A DNA stretch of 64,000 nt from Erodium maritimum (GCA_963921825.1 OY997592.1:20649432-20713431), one strand, 5' to 3'; counted from the stretch's first letter, positions 10,605 through 23,448 are shown. Translations and numbers: made by a program. Notes: generated by a model not told the origin, from the sequence alone.

Positions 10605-13600
10605 GAGAGTCATCCCTATCCCTCCGGACCTGCACCCCTTCCAACATATCCAAAAGAAAATCAGCCGACCCCTGCTCCCACGGCTCCAAATTCCGACTAA
10701 AACCCACTCTCCAATACCCCGAGAACAAAAAGTGCTCCACCTTTGCGAATTTAGCCGGGGACACCACATACAAATCAGGAAAACAAAACCGAAAAGGGAT
10801 ATCACCCAACCAAATATCCTCCCAGAAGGAAATCCTGTCACTCTTCCCTAACAACCAATGAACTCCTTGATTGCCAAAGAGCTCCTTGAAACTTGGATCA
10901 GAAGCCAAAAACACGATGTGAGAGACCAAAAAAGTTGAACCGGGCTTGTCCACCTTAGAAAGATCCCAATCAACTGGATCCCATCCAAACAAAGCACAAA
11001 TGACCCTCTTCCACAAGGAATCAACCTCACTAAAAAACCGCCACCACCACTTATCCAAAAGACTAACGTTCATAGCTTCTAAACGTCTAATCCCGAGACC
11101 CCCATCCTTCCTACTCTTACACACCTTGCTCCAACGAACTTTGCAGAACATCTTCCCTGTGTAGAGATTAGTCCACAAAAAATGTCTCTGCCACGCCTCA
11201 AGAACCGAAATCACCTTCTTAGGGGCTTTAAGAAGGGACATAAAAAACAAAGGGAGAGCAGATAAAGTTGACTTCACCAAAACAATACGACCGACTATGT
11301 TTAAATTTTTGAGCTTCCACAACCTCAACGACTTCTTGAACTTGTCAACAATAGGATCTCATGAAGCTACTTTCCTCGGGTTAGCTCCCAACCAAAAGCG
11401 AAGGTACTTCATAGGTAAGCGTCCCACCTGACACCCGAGAGCCTGAGCCACCTCCACCTCAGAACACTCGGCCTCATTTAAAACAACCGTCGTAGACTTG
11501 TGGAAATTGATTTTCAGCCCTGAACCCTTCTGAAAACGTTCCAACAAATCTTTAATAAAAGCTAACCCCTCCAAATCACCTTTGACAAATAGGAGCGTAT
11601 CATCTGCAAACTGTAAATGAGAAAGAGAAAGGCCAACCGACCCTATCTTCACACCCCGAAAGAATCCACACCTCTTTCCCTCCTCCAACAACTGATGCAA
11701 GCCTTCTGTTGCCAACAAGAACAAGAAAGGGGACAGCGGACACCCCTGACGAATGTCGATAGACACGGGAAAATCACCACTAGGGGAACCGTTAATAAGA
11801 ACCGGGATATGGGTCTTGAAACACTCTTGCATCCACCCTCTCCACTTCCTACCAAAACCCATCTCTTCCATCACACGATCAATATAGCCTCAATGCACCT
11901 TGTCGTAAGCCTTCTCAAAGTCTAGCTTCAACAAAACCACTTCTTCCCTTGACCTCTTTTACATATGTATCAACTCCGATGCTATCAACACTCCATCAAC
12001 CAACTGTCTACCCGCCACAAAGTCGCTTTAGTTGTCACTAATTAAACCTGGGAGGACCTTTTTCAAGCGATTTGCTAACAACTTTTCCAATATCTTATAA
12101 GGGTCTGAAATGAGACTTATTGACCGATAATCATCAAAACATTCAGCTGACCCTGACTTAGGAATTAAAGTCAAAAAAGACGAATTCAGTCCTTTACCAA
12201 GCTTCCCGGAATCCTGAAAACCCAACAAAAAACTAACAACATCAAGACCAACCACGTCCCAGCACACCTGATAGAATCTCATAGAAAAACCATCCAGACC
12301 AGGTGCCTTTTCACCTCCACAACCCTTCACCGCACGTAAAACCTCATCCTCCCCAAAATCGTCTTGGAGCCAATCCGCCTGAACCGCCGATAAGGATCTG
12401 AAAGGAAGCTCCGGTAAGTTGACTAAAATGGATGGGTCAACACTGAAACGGGCTGAAAAATGAGACACGGTGGCCTGCTTAACCTCCAACGGGGTGGATG
12501 CTGTGACTTGCCCCACACGCACCCGAGAAAGAAGATTCCGCGAAGCCCTGAAATTAGCAATGCGGTGGAAAAAAACGGGTGCAACGGTCATCACCTTTGA
12601 ACCAACGGAACCTGGCTTTCTGACTCCAAACCTTAGCCAACCATCTCTGCTTCTGAAGCAGCAAAGCCCTACACAAGGCCCTCTTCTCCCTTTCCTCCCC
12701 CGTCAACGATCGAGTATCAAGGATACCATCCCAAACATCCAACTCGGCTGATAATCTGGTCACCTCCGTCTCCAATCTTCCAAACACTTCCTTGTTCCAC
12801 ACCTGTAAATCTCGTCTCAAACATTTCAGCTTGGACCACAACACAAAATCAGGCTCACCTTCAAAAACATAGGAATTCCATAACATCCTGACAGTAGGTA
12901 GGAAAGACTTGTGCTCAATCCATGCATTAAGGAAGCGAACCGGCTTTGGCCCCCAATCCACAACCTCCACACCCAAAACAACCGGCCTAGGGTCCGAAAC
13001 CCCTCTTGGTAAAGCCCTTTGTTCCAAAACACCAAAGGCTAACAAAGCTTCCAGCGAAACCAAAAAAACGGTCTAACCGAGAGGCTTTTGAACCCGAATC
13101 GTACCAAGTAAATTTAGCACCAACAAGAATCAAGTCAACCAGGTTCAAATCATTTACAAAATCAGCGAACACCATACCATCAGCCCGATTAAAACTACTA
13201 CCTCGTCGTTCTCCCGCAGACAAGACCGAGTTAAAATCACCAGCTACAAACAGAATATCATGAAGCTGGGGACGGATGCAACTCAGGGAGGACCAAAAAA
13301 CAATTCTCTCACTCGCAGAACAAGGAGCTTACACATTCACAAAACTTACAGGAGAATTGGTGCTCAGGTGAATCCCATTCCAACTAATGACATTATGATC
13401 AAGAATGGAAAAAGTCTTGGCAAAGGACGAGAGTTTCCACGCTAATAGGACCCCTCCGGCCATCCCATCAGCAGGAACCCAATCACAACCCCAACCCATT
13501 CCTAATCCACAACTCCTTAAAATACTCGCATCAATAACACCCAACTTCGTTTCTTGCAACATCAAAACATCAATAACATTCGATAAAATCAACTTCTTAA

Positions 13601-13721
13601 TGCTATTCCGTTTAAACTCGGAATGCATACCTCTCACGTTCCACGTGAAGAATCTCATCACCACAAATCACGCAAAAGACCCCGAACCAGGATCAAGAGT
13701 ACCTGTATTCGGGTCTAACAG

Positions 13722-15679
13722 CTACTCCTCTTCACTTTCAGTAAAGTCCTCGTCAAACAGAGTCCGTTGAGGTACTTCTATGTCAAGCGAATTAAATTGT
13801 TCCAATACCAAGGGACCAATGTCAATGGCTTTCTTGCCTACTCTCTTGCAATAAGACCAATCCCCTGAACCATCTTTCAGCTTTCTAGCAATATCGATAA
13901 TTAAATTACCCGAACTTCCCCCTTTTCCATCCGACCTCGATTTAGCTCTAGTCTGATAGTACACAGTTGGGGAAGTTACCTGCTTCGCTGCCCCTTTATT
14001 AGGTCTCCCGCGCCACCTTTTTGGCTGCTCAATCTCTGCCGGAAAGGAACCCGCAGCCAGAAAACACTCTTTCGCAGCTTCAGCGCTACAGTTCGTTTGA
14101 ATAACCTGTGCAACAGAGTCCTTCCTCACCTGTAATTCCTCGCTATCACCGAATAAGCGTGAGAAAGGAGTAATAGCAGGCCCACCAGACGTAGAGTGGA
14201 TTGGGCTTGGAATTGGAGTCTTCTCAACATCAGCCCTCTGCCCCTGCGTGTCGACTACGATGTCTCCCTGCGACTTGGATGAAGCCAAAGACACCCGCGA
14301 CACAGAAACACCTGCTACATTAAACTCGTCTTCTCCTTCAGGCTGTGAAGAAACCGAGTGGTTAGACAAAAGGGTGCCTGCAGAAGAACAAGGCTCAAAA
14401 CGGAACGGGACGACCTTTGAAGCAACTGGGCTCAATATCACAGGGAACAAAACATCTCCCAAAGTTAAGCCCGTCTCCATAACTACCGGCAAAACACAGT
14501 CACAATGCACCAAAACAAACGCCCTCCCAAAGGAGTCTCCAAAATCTACAGTGTCAACTACCGAAACGACCTTGCCAGCAGCCCCAGTAATGCTTGTAAG
14601 ATTTTCTACCAACCATGGAAAGGTACTCCAAATACTTCAAACCAACAAAAAACTCCCGGTTGCAACAGTAGTGACACAGGGATGTCCACAATGTCAAACC
14701 AATTTTTGAGCTAGGACGCACTAGTTTCCCTCATTGCATTGGCGAAATCAGTATCAGGACAATTGATAAGAAAAAGGTGATTACCGAACCCACGAATCTC
14801 CACATCAAAAACACCCTCCCGGCTCATTGCATCCTGAATGTCCCGCACCGTACATTCGTTGCGGGCTACACCCAACACGCCATTCACCACCAAAGCTTTG
14901 TTCTTCTCCACAATCCTCCCAGCCACACCCAGCTTAACACCAGTAACCTCAACTGGTTTTGCAGCACCAACATTTGTTTTCACATGCCTGACATTTTCTC
15001 TGTTCTTCAAATCATAAGCAACCAAGAGTCTATACCCTCTAGCCACAGAGCCATGACATTTGAGGACTATTTGATCCGCATCAGACTTTGTTTTAGCATA
15101 AACAAAACAGAAATACTTGCCATTAACATAAGGTTTACGAACAACGTTTGCTTTTACAACCTCCTCAGCACAATTACAATAGTCTCTCAACCACGAATCA
15201 TCAACACCGTAGGGAAGATTGAAAACAAAAAGCTTGAAACGAACCTGAGAATTATGAACTTCAGTAAGATTGGGAGCACTGACCGAAATATCCGAAACCC
15301 CAATGTCTCGCTCAACTCGTGCCTCTGACACCCCTTTCTTCCCAGCCACGCACGCCGTCTCGCGATCGCCCAAAATTTGATCACCTGGAGCAGCAACAAC
15401 CAGTCCTTTGCCACGATCGGATGACCCCGATACCCCCTGAGACTGAGCACCACACTTCGCGACGCCACCAATCGTTCCCCGATCTCCCAAGCTCCGATCC
15501 CCATTGCCCTAAAAAAGCCTGCGAGTCTGACCATAGGATTTAGCCAAATCAGCAGCTTGAGGAAAAGAGACCCTGCGACCTTCAATCAGCACCTCACTGT
15601 ACGACGACGTCACAGATGATCCGCCCGTAACAGTAGTGGTCGGCGACTTCTCCCCCTCCTCTCTCTCACTCTCTCTCAT
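13722..15679 (-). pseudogene. LINE copy 2 ORF1: RRM-like protein, nearly intact
   Basis: The start ATG at 15679-15677 gives MRESEREEGEKSPTTTV, then the conserved block YSEVLIEGRR. One TAG interrupts the frame near 15510, just before the segment beginning GNGDRSLGDRG. An RRM-like domain follows (LFVFNLPYGVDDSWLRDYCN, ~15245-15180). A frame break lies near 14612-14711. A motif aligned with the copy 1 AT-hook (KRWRGRPNKG) sits near 14010, followed by WSYCKRVGKKAIDIGPL and an acidic tail ending in TAG at 13722-13724. An RNA-binding and RNP role is inferred from the domain. The tail frame is the same as that of the ORF2 start, separated by TAG and TGA. Confidence 0.8.
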
Positions 15680-15690
15680 TTTTACTCTTT

Positions 15691-15985
15691 TTCTTTATTT
15701 CTTAAAAAAAAAAATCTCTTTTTATTAAATTTTAACTCTTTTCTTTTCATCCTTAGTTATTTTTCTATGAATTTAAAAATAGAAAATAAAAATATCATAT
15801 TTTATTTTTAAAAATTAAAAATATGAGTTGTATATGCGTTGTGGTCTTCACATGTATATGCGTGGCGAGACCATGGTGAGGCGACCTCGTGTCTCCGACG
15901 GCGAGGAGTTGTATATGCGTTGTGGTCTTCACATGTTCCTCTGGTATATGAGTTGTATATGTGTGGGTTTGAATCGGACAACCAC
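15691..15985. other. AT-rich spacer and probable 5' LTR end of the gypsy element
   Basis: 15690-15820 is AT-rich. From 15824 a ~31-bp segment containing TTGTATATGCGTTGTGGTC is repeated directly (about 15824-15853 and 15905-15936). The stretch lies just before a primer-binding-site-like sequence and may be the 3' end of a decayed 5' LTR. Confidence 0.35.
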
Positions 15986-16039
15986 TGGTATCAGTCTTAC
16001 CTTCCAGACCATACCAATGTCTACTTCTAGTTCCTCTAA

Positions 16040-17130
16040 ATAGCTAAAGATGATCTTGTTGTCACCAACACCGAGATCCTCCTCATCAAGGCGATAAATG
16101 ATTTACCATCCAAAATGGGTGAAATCATCAAGCTTCTACAAGCTTTGGTGGATAAGATTCTCGATTCACCACAAAAAAAGCTTACTCATCTGTTCCACCA
16201 TCCCCTGTTATGGGTTTGATTCCACTTTGCCCACCCACTAAGCTTCCATTTTCGGTGCACCACCTAACCCACAGTACGAACCATTCGACCGTCGTAATAC
16301 ACGATCACGCAGCCCATCGAGGTTTGATGATAAGGACTTCAACGGCTGAGAACTCAAGTTCCTCCAACATATTCATTTGGAGGCCATTCCAAAGTAGGAA
16401 ATGGCTCAAGAGGCCATGCTTGGCTTCGAATGAGTTGTTCTTCGTCACCACCTACATTTCCTGAAGCAACTCTAGCCTCAAGGTATTGAGGATCCCCCTT
16501 GACCGGGCTATCTTGAAGCCTTGCGACGACACTTTACAGACAGTGGTTACACGGATTATATGTTTGAACTAGCTCACCTCGGAAAAAAGGGGGTTCGGTA
16601 CACAGATACTTTCAAGCATTCCAGGAGATTATAACCCAACTCTATTTGTCTGACAAAGACACCTTGGCGATGTTCCTTAGCAACCTCCGTCCGAACATTG
16701 AGGATACGGTTCACCTACACTTTCTGAAAGACATTAACCAGACCTTGTTGATGACCATGAGGTTAGAGAAGAAAGGTTCAACATTTCCTAAATCTTCCTT
16801 GTCAACTGTTACCCCAAACCGTATCCATTCGAACCCTGTCTACAGATCACAACCACTTCCTCCACCTCCCAATCATCATCCCCTCCCATTTGTAAGACCA
16901 TTTCATGGTCCTCCCATACCACCCATTCAGTCCACAACAACCTAGAAACAACTGCGAGATGATATATTCCGTAAAGGCTTGTGCGTGTGGTTAAGGGAAA
17001 AGTTCTCTCGAGAACATAGATATACCAAATCCAAACCATTCCAACTATTAGTTGAGGGTGATTACATGAACCAATTTGACGAAGATGTTTTCGTGGATTA
17101 TGTGCGTTCCTTGGATCCGTTTGTGGAAGA
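16040..17130 (+). pseudogene. Gypsy gag remnant
   Basis: Fragments in shifting frames read as a retrotransposon gag: LSDKDTLAMFLSNLRPNIED near 16640-16700, a Pro-rich linker, then sequence ending in a Glu-rich tail before the protease. No intact CCHC knuckle is visible. The assignment rests mainly on position upstream of protease and reverse transcriptase. Confidence 0.5.
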
Positions 17131-17139
17131 AGAATAGGA

Positions 17140-18950
17140 ATAGAGCAACGGGGATCCTATCATTTCTCTTCACGCCCTTTGTGGTTTATCTGGGTATCAT
17201 ACTATGTTAATTTATGGCTCAATTCACTCTCACCAGATCACGATTTTGGTTGATTTAGGGAGTACTCAAAATTTCGTCAGTGCCTCGCTCATTCAATGCA
17301 CAAATTACCCAGTTGTGCCTATTGGGAATGTCAAGGTTTCCGTTTCTAATGGTGACACTCTCCCCGCAGGCGCTCGTTGTGATAACCTATAGTGGAAAAT
17401 ACAACACTTCGAATTTCAAGATTAATGTATGGTTCTTCTTGTGCAAGGTTGTGATCTCACCCTTGGAATTCAGTATTAGGGCCTATATTATGGGACTTCT
17501 CTCACCTAGCTATGGATTTCCAGTTCTATAACAAATGGGTTCGTCTCTTGGGGTTCCTCCGGGTGAGATAACTTGGTCTATAAGGAATCATTGCGCACGA
17601 TTGTCCCTCAACCACTCATCTCTGTTTATGTTTTCTTGTTCGAAAATAGAGGGTGTTGTACCTCAACCATTGCTATATTCATCACCAACAGTGGCACTAC
17701 CCTATGATATTAAGACTCTATTGATTGAGTTTGTAGGGTTGTTTATTAATTTGAGTGGCTTACCTCCTACATGGACCCACGATCATGCTATCAACTTACT
17801 TCCAGACACACAATGTTGTGAAACTAACTCCATACCATTATCATTCTATGTACAAAAAAATGGAGTTAGAGCATCTTATCTCTAAAATGCCCGATTTCGA
17901 AATCATCAGACCTAGTATAAGTGAGTTCGCATTCCTTGTTATTTCGGTTAAGAAAAAAGATAATTCATGGCATCATTATGTGGATTATCGTCGTTTGAAT
18001 GCAATGGTGGTTATGGAAAAGTTTCCAATTCCCTTGGTGGAAGAGCTCTTGGATGAACTTTACGGGTATTTTACGAAACTGGATTTAAGGGTCGGTTGCC
18101 ATCAAATTTTAATGAAGCCTGGTGATATCCATAAGACGACATTTTGTACTCATACTGGTCATTATGAATTATTGGCGATGCCATTTGGTCTGACGAACGC
18201 TCCATCCACATTTCAATCTCTGATGAACGGCATTTTTTGCCCTCTATTACGAGTTTGCATCGTCTTCTTTTTTGATGATGTCTTGGTTTATTACCAATCA
18301 CTTGCGGGCCACTTTATGGATCTTCGACTAGTCTTTGAGATACTAAGAGTTGAGTAATTGTTCCTCAAACAATCGAAATGCGTGTTTACTACTACTGATA
18401 TATAGTATTCAGGTCATGCCATTTTAGCTCATGGGGTTGCCATGGACAAACGCAAAGTGGAATTTGTTTTGAATTAGTCTTTACCATCCATTGTCAAGAA
18501 TTTAAGGGTGTTTCTTGGGCTCACATGATACTATCGACGGTTTGTTTGTCATTATGGTTCAAATTCTAAGTCATTAAAGGACCTTTTAAAAAAGGATGCC
18601 TTTTTATGGACCGCTACAACCACATATGCATTTAAAGATTTGAAGTTGGCAGTTAGATCGGCTCCGGTCCTCACCTTACCAGATTTTCAAGTCACGTTTG
18701 TGTTGGAGATAGATGTGTCGAGCACAAGAGTGGATGCAGTGCTATCTTAATTGGAGAAGCCAATTTCCTTCTTCAACAAGGCATTGGGTTTGAAGTAGAG
18801 ATCCCTTTCGATCTACGAAAAATAAATGTTGGCCGTTCTTTGGGAAACTAAACACTGGCATTCCTATTTGATGGGTCGACACTTCATCATAAAAACGGAT
18901 CATCGGAGGCTTTTGATTCTAAGCCTTCGCTTCCTCTTGGACCATCGAAC
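17140..18950 (+). pseudogene. Gypsy protease, reverse transcriptase and RNase H remnant
   Basis: The protease motif is ILVDLGSTQNFVS near 17245; the usual active-site triplet DSG reads DLG here. Reverse transcriptase blocks are DYRRLNAMVV (about 17980), FTKLDLRVGCHQI (about 18070), GHYELLAMPFGLTNAPSTFQ (about 18155) and FFDDVLVY with the catalytic Asp pair at 18274-18279, where the family norm is YIDDILV. RNase H remnants (LTLPDFQVTFVLEIDVSS) follow at 18670-18730. The frame closes at 18355 and several later stops make the copy inactive. Confidence 0.85.
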
Positions 18951-19299
18951 AACTACTTCGACTCAACTGCACTGGTAATAAAAATGATGGGATACGATTT
19001 CGAGATTTAGTAACATGCGAGTTCAACAAATACCGTTGATGATGCTCTCTCGCGCAAGGACAATCCATCAATCCCTTGTCATGATCTAGTAATGGTTATC
19101 TATACTCTGGTTGTTAGCACCTTATCGTCTTTATTGCTAGATCGCATTCATCTTTCCTGGACATATGATAGCAAGATTAATGCTATTATTAAGGATCTGC
19201 CTAGTCAAGTATCATGACCTAACCATTACTCCTAGGTGAGCAATCTATTATTGCGAAAAGGAAAGTTAATTGTTGGGCATGCTTTGTGCAGAACTAATT

Positions 19300-19990
19300 G
19301 GCTATTTTCATGGGGGAGCTTCTGGAGGACACTCTGTCATTCATGTTACTTATCAATGTGTTGCAGGTAACTTTCATTAACAGAAATTAAAAAGAAATGT
19401 CACTACGGGTGTGAACTCTTGTCAAATCTGCCAGGCTCATAAACCTGACTTAGTTGTATATCTGGGCGTGCTATAGCCATTAGATGTTCCTTCTAGATCT
19501 TGGCACGACATCTCAATTGATTTCATTGAAGGTTTATCGAAATCACATGTTTACGAAGTCATTTTATTGATAGTGGATCGCCTAAAAAAGTTTGCTCACT
19601 TTGTTCCCTTGAAGCATCCTTTCACAACACTGATAGTGGCTCAATCGTTCCTTGACAATGTTTACCGTCTTCCTGGTATACCAGCCTTAATTGTAAGTGA
19701 TCGTGACAAAGTGTTCCTCTCTTATTTTTGGCGTGAGTTATGTCGTCTTCAACATATCACTCAAAAGTTGTCCTCGACTTATCACCCTCAAACCAATGGC
19801 TAAACGGAGGTGGTTAATCGAAGCTTGGAAACATACCTTCGTTGCATGACATCTGACAACCCTCGTGAGTGGTCAAAATGGCTTCCGTTAGATGAACTTT
19901 TGTACAATACATCCTTCCATTTGACCATCCAAACAACGTCATATCAAGCTATATTATACAACCCTTATTGGCTAAGCCTATATCCTTTTC
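19300..19990 (+). pseudogene. Gypsy integrase remnant
   Basis: An H2C2 zinc-finger remnant (GGASGGHSVIHVT, then CQICQAHKPD) lies at 19310-19450. The catalytic core follows: DISIDFIEGLSKS (about 19510), VDRLKKFAHFVPL (about 19575), LIVSDRDKVFLSYFW (about 19690) and STYHPQTNG (about 19775), with a TAA directly after NG at 19801-19803. The DDE residues are the Asp in IDF, the Asp in SDRD and the Glu in TEVVNRS. The C-terminal part after about 19960 is lost. Confidence 0.85.
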
Positions 19991-21116
19991 TTCCTATTTT
20001 GTTCTTAAGTATCAGGTTTGAAAATGAAGAGGCGGTATATGCCTTTTTGTTATCTTCCTCTACTTTCTCAAATATCTCTCACTCTCTATCTCTCCCCCCT
20101 CACATCCAACCCTAATCCTTTTTGGATCAACTGCTCTCACTTACCCCTACCACCTACCCTATCTTATCCATAAAAAGATCCCAACTCTATCTTCTCTGAA
20201 CCCTCTTGTCCATTCCCTTTATCAAACGCGTACGGACGACGACGTTAGGTTCTCTGGCCAAGGGTAAGCGAGGAACAGCTACCGGTGAGTCCATGTGTTG
20301 CTTGATTTGTAGTTTTGGGTTTTTGTTGCAGAGATTGAGTTTTAGGGTTACTTATAAGTCTGGATTCAGTTTTGGGGATAAGCATATGAATTTTCATATC
20401 TGCCTTTTGTTTTTAAATTTGATATATTTTTTAATCTAAGAAGGACGTCGGGGTTGGAAGTCGGAGACCAGAGGTCGATGTCGGAGATGGATGACCAGTT
20501 TTTTATAATATCTTATTTTAAGAATTAATGAAAATTAAAAAAAAAGTATTAACAATTTTTTGAAAAAAAGTATTAAAATAAATATATAAAAATTAACTAA
20601 TAATAACTTGGAAAAAGAATTAATGTTGTTTTATAAAATTATAAAAAAAATTATTAATGTTTTAGTAAAGAAATATACAAAATTAGAAGAAAAAATAGAA
20701 ATATAAAAATTAAAGTTTTGAGTTTGGATTGACATTGAGATATCAATATATAAATCTAAAGTCTTTTAAAGAATAATTATTGAATATTAAAAAATATCTA
20801 TTTTTTAACTTATAAAGAATAATTATTTAAAATAAAACATATATATAAGAAGAGTGAATTTTAGCACTTAAAATCATAATTGATAGTAAGGAGTGATTTT
20901 TGGTTATTTCATAAAAAATAACATATATTATGACAGAAAAACTAATGGTGAAATTTTTTGGGTAGTTAAGTGGATCGGATATGTAGTTATCTAGTAATCA
21001 CGTATATTAGTATGCGTTTTTTTTTGAAGTTTTACCATTATATATCTTAAAGCTAGAAAACGATAGGCATGCACGCGTCCTCTCTCCTCTCTCCTCTCTC
21101 GGTTTATACTTATCTC
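19991..21116. other. Spacer, mostly AT-rich, with no clear gene
   Basis: 20060-20300 is CT-rich with AACCCTAATCC and could be a leader of a lost gene or LTR. 20440-21060 is very AT-rich with no frame of note. 21070-21105 is a short CT-repeat tract. Confidence 0.4.
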
Positions 21117-21119
21117 TTA

Positions 21120-21905
21120 GAGCATGTGCAACACGAAGTCGTTGATTGATGTTCAACACTTAACTCGACGACTTCGTCGTCAGCACATATCAACATTGTT
21201 GTTATAGGAACAATCGTCGAGTTCAACGCGTCATTTATATTTTGAGTGTCAAAACGAGTAGTGGATATCGAGGACTTTGTGAAACGTTGACACTGTGGTG
21301 TCAAGTGTCACGTCTTGTTAACACAACTAATGTCGTGGTGATGCGTTAGTTTCTTTTTGACCACTCGTTGTTGGGTGCTAATCGAAACATCGCAATTAGT
21401 GTTAATTAATTAAGATATTAATCAACTCCAACGCTCTATAGCTTCATTTTTTTTCTATATAAACCCTTGGAACATCAGATTGAACACGCACTGAACCCTC
21501 ACTGCTAAATTTATTGTTCTCTTAATACCTTGTATGCTCCGTCGCCGAGTTACCAACGTAATTGTAACAATGTAAACTTCGAAGATTTCATGGAATGCAG
21601 AGGAAGAATACCACCTGGCCGAAGTTTACCTTTACTATGTTGTTATCACACCACTATAGGCCCATACAAGAAGTCAGATGCAAATCAATGACCATTTTGG
21701 AAAGACGAGCAAGAAGTGTACGCGGTCGATGAATTTTATCGAGAACATGCAACTAATAATCGGTCCGAGTATCAAAAGGAACGCCTCATCTTTGCTGTAC
21801 TCGATGACTACGAACTCTTCGTCGGTAAGAAGTTCACCAGAAATGATTAGTGGGAGGACCTCCGATATGTACCGAAGTGTCCTCGCTGCATCGGTGAAGA
21901 GTAGG
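21120..21905 (+). mobile_element. PIF/Harbinger-like left end with ORF1-like remnant
   Basis: TTA (21117-21119) is followed by GAGCATGTGCAAC, which matches the terminal repeat of the complete Harbinger element at 49286-51643. A TATA-like site (CTATATAAACCC near 21458) precedes coding-like sequence in two frames: WNAEEEYHLAEVYLYY near 21595 and FWKDEQEVYAVDEFYREH near 21697, ending GKKFTRND then WEDLRYVPK. The layout resembles the Myb/SANT-like ORF1 of Harbinger elements, but that family call is tentative. A matching right terminus was not found. Confidence 0.5.
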
Positions 21906-22499
21906 TAACGATTGGTTTTTCTCATTATTTTTTTATATTATTATTATTATATGTTTTTTTATTCTTTGTTTTATGACAAATTACGGTCTGTCTATATTTT
22001 TTCTTTCCTTTTTATATATTTTTATTTTTAATTCTATTATTTTCTTTATTTATTTTATTTATATATTTTCTTTATTAATTATTTTTATATTTTATTTATT
22101 AAGTATTTATTTACTTTCTTTATTTATTTATTATATATTTTATGTGCTTCTTTTTTAATATCTTTTATTCGTTTTCATTATTTATTTTTTATTCTGGACA
22201 TCTCTAGGGGCATTCTTGTAGGCTTCGCACCACTATATAAACAATTTTTTTAGGTTGAGGATTTATAAGATCTAGTTTGATAATTCTATCGCTTCCAGTT
22301 GAAAACGTTGGCAGATTTGATAATATCGAGTAATTATGGATGCGTATAATAACATTAAGATAATAATAATAATAATAGGTAATATTAATGTAAACTTAGT
22401 AAAACTAAATATTCATTGGTTCATTGGATGAGATGGTGTTTGAAACACCAAACAAAACAGTCAAAAGCCGATAGACATTAAAAACATGGAAATACAACA

Positions 22500-22808
22500 T
22501 CACCCATCATCAGCCTGAATACGACTTAGGGATGTATTTGAATATTTCGCAAGAATTATTGGTATTACTTTTAGTGTTTGTCGTATGTGATACTTGGAAG
22601 CTATTTCATCTACTGTACAGTTTGTGATGTTGTCTCTTTCCATTTCAGCCAACAGTTTGATAAATTTTGCATCCATCATTAACATTTGGTACTGGATTGT
22701 TGCAAACTTCATCTTCCATAACTGGTGTATGGATTCCCTACGCCTTGCTTGTTCTTCGAACTCCATTTGAATCCAATTATCAATCTCATTCTGGTTGCTA
22801 GAGGTCAT
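22500..22808 (-). CDS. Short helical protein, family member 1
   Basis: From the ATG at 22808 (MTSSNQNEIDNWIQ) the frame runs about 102 codons. An upstream in-frame ATG at 22880 is less likely because it lies just downstream of the TATA box TATAAATA (plus 22888-22895, read on the minus strand). The core shares spacing with the other members: KMKFATIQYQMLMMDAKF, then NITNCT. It is rich in charged and long aliphatic residues, with predicted helix and a likely coiled coil. A CACGTG-type box lies about 280 bp upstream (23086-23095), as in the member at 62737. No known domain is recognised and the function is unknown. Confidence 0.55.
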   Translation of the reverse strand: MTSSNQNEIDNWIQMEFEEQARRRESIHQLWKMKFATIQYQMLMMDAKFIKLLAEMERDNITNCTVDEIASKYHIRQTLKVIPIILAKYSNTSLSRIQADDG

Positions 22809-23448
22809 TTTTGTTGCTTTAGGGGTATGAAGAATTTTTGGAGAGATGAAAAGCGAAGATGTATTCAAGGTGTTAGTCAATTGAAGGTATTTATAGGCCT
22901 ATTCTAATGACATTACTGGTATTTTAAATGACTATATGGTCTTAGTGGGTAGTTAGGAGGAAAATCAGAATACGAAGCGTTTTGTAACACATATGATACC
23001 TAGCATAATGCATTATATTCTAAAGAAGGATAAATATATCCTCAAACCATAATCATCAACTGTACCAGATTACAATCATCTAGAGCCACGTGTCATGCCA
23101 ATGAGTTATCTAATCCCATTAAATTTAGAAACACGTGTAATCCAAGTGGGGCTAAGATACTTGCAAATTAGCTCAGATCTCACACCTCCCTAATTATACC
23201 AAACCTTATTGGTCTTATCCTCTAATTGTATAACCTATATTATCAAACCAGTTCCTTCATGAGAAAATAGTATAGAAGTAAGTAGGTATGTGTGTCATTC
23301 TTGTGAGTTATCAAATCACATTAAATTTGATATCATTACATGCAATTACAGGTTCTGAACAGTATCTCCCGGTTATCATTGCTAAATCTCCCTCGTTCCA
23401 CACGAAATGTGCAATCTTTTAATGCTCCATTTTCTCTTTTCAAGATAG

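Larger units (their letters stand above)
8217..13658 (-). pseudogene. LINE copy 2 ORF2: endonuclease/reverse transcriptase, interrupted
   Basis: The start MRFFTWNVRGMHSEFKRN is followed by the endonuclease (LMLQETKLG; then VAGDFNSVLSAGERRG after a frame break near 13329), the reverse transcriptase (GCPLSPFLFLLATEG; FADD encoded by 11610-11599) and the zf-RVT region, which is cut at 10605. The 3' part continues at 8829 and ends in TAG at 8219-8217. Frame breaks lie near 13329, 13063, 12594 and 11880. The match to copy 1 is continuous, so both derive from one family. The insertion at 8830-10604 separates the last zinc-binding segment and makes the copy inactive even without the point damage. 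Confidence 0.88.
7927..15690 (-). mobile_element. LINE copy 2, L1-type, split by an LTR-like insertion
   Basis: The minus strand carries ORF1 from 15679 and ORF2 from 13658 to 8217, then a 3' UTR and a short A-run at 7927-7937. Sequence between 8830 and 10604 is an inserted LTR-like unit; removing it restores the zf-RVT reading order (RDRDDS joined to LVWVKNPKGFSV). The copy is better preserved than copy 1: only a few stops and frame breaks remain. I did not find a convincing target-site duplication. Confidence 0.9.
15986..19990 (+). mobile_element. Ty3/gypsy retrotransposon, decayed and truncated at the 3' end
   Basis: TGGTATCAG at 15986-15994 matches the common plant primer-binding site for initiator tRNA-Met. 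Next come gag-like sequence (about 16040-17130), an aspartic protease, reverse transcriptase, RNase H, an H2C2 zinc finger and integrase, which is the Ty3/gypsy pol order. Stops and frame breaks occur throughout. Recognisable integrase ends near 19960; no chromodomain and no 3' LTR could be found. Confidence 0.85.

Noticed and set aside
22000..22160. Ile/Tyr/Phe-rich 'membrane' ORF
   Set aside because: Pure T/A-rich low-complexity sequence.
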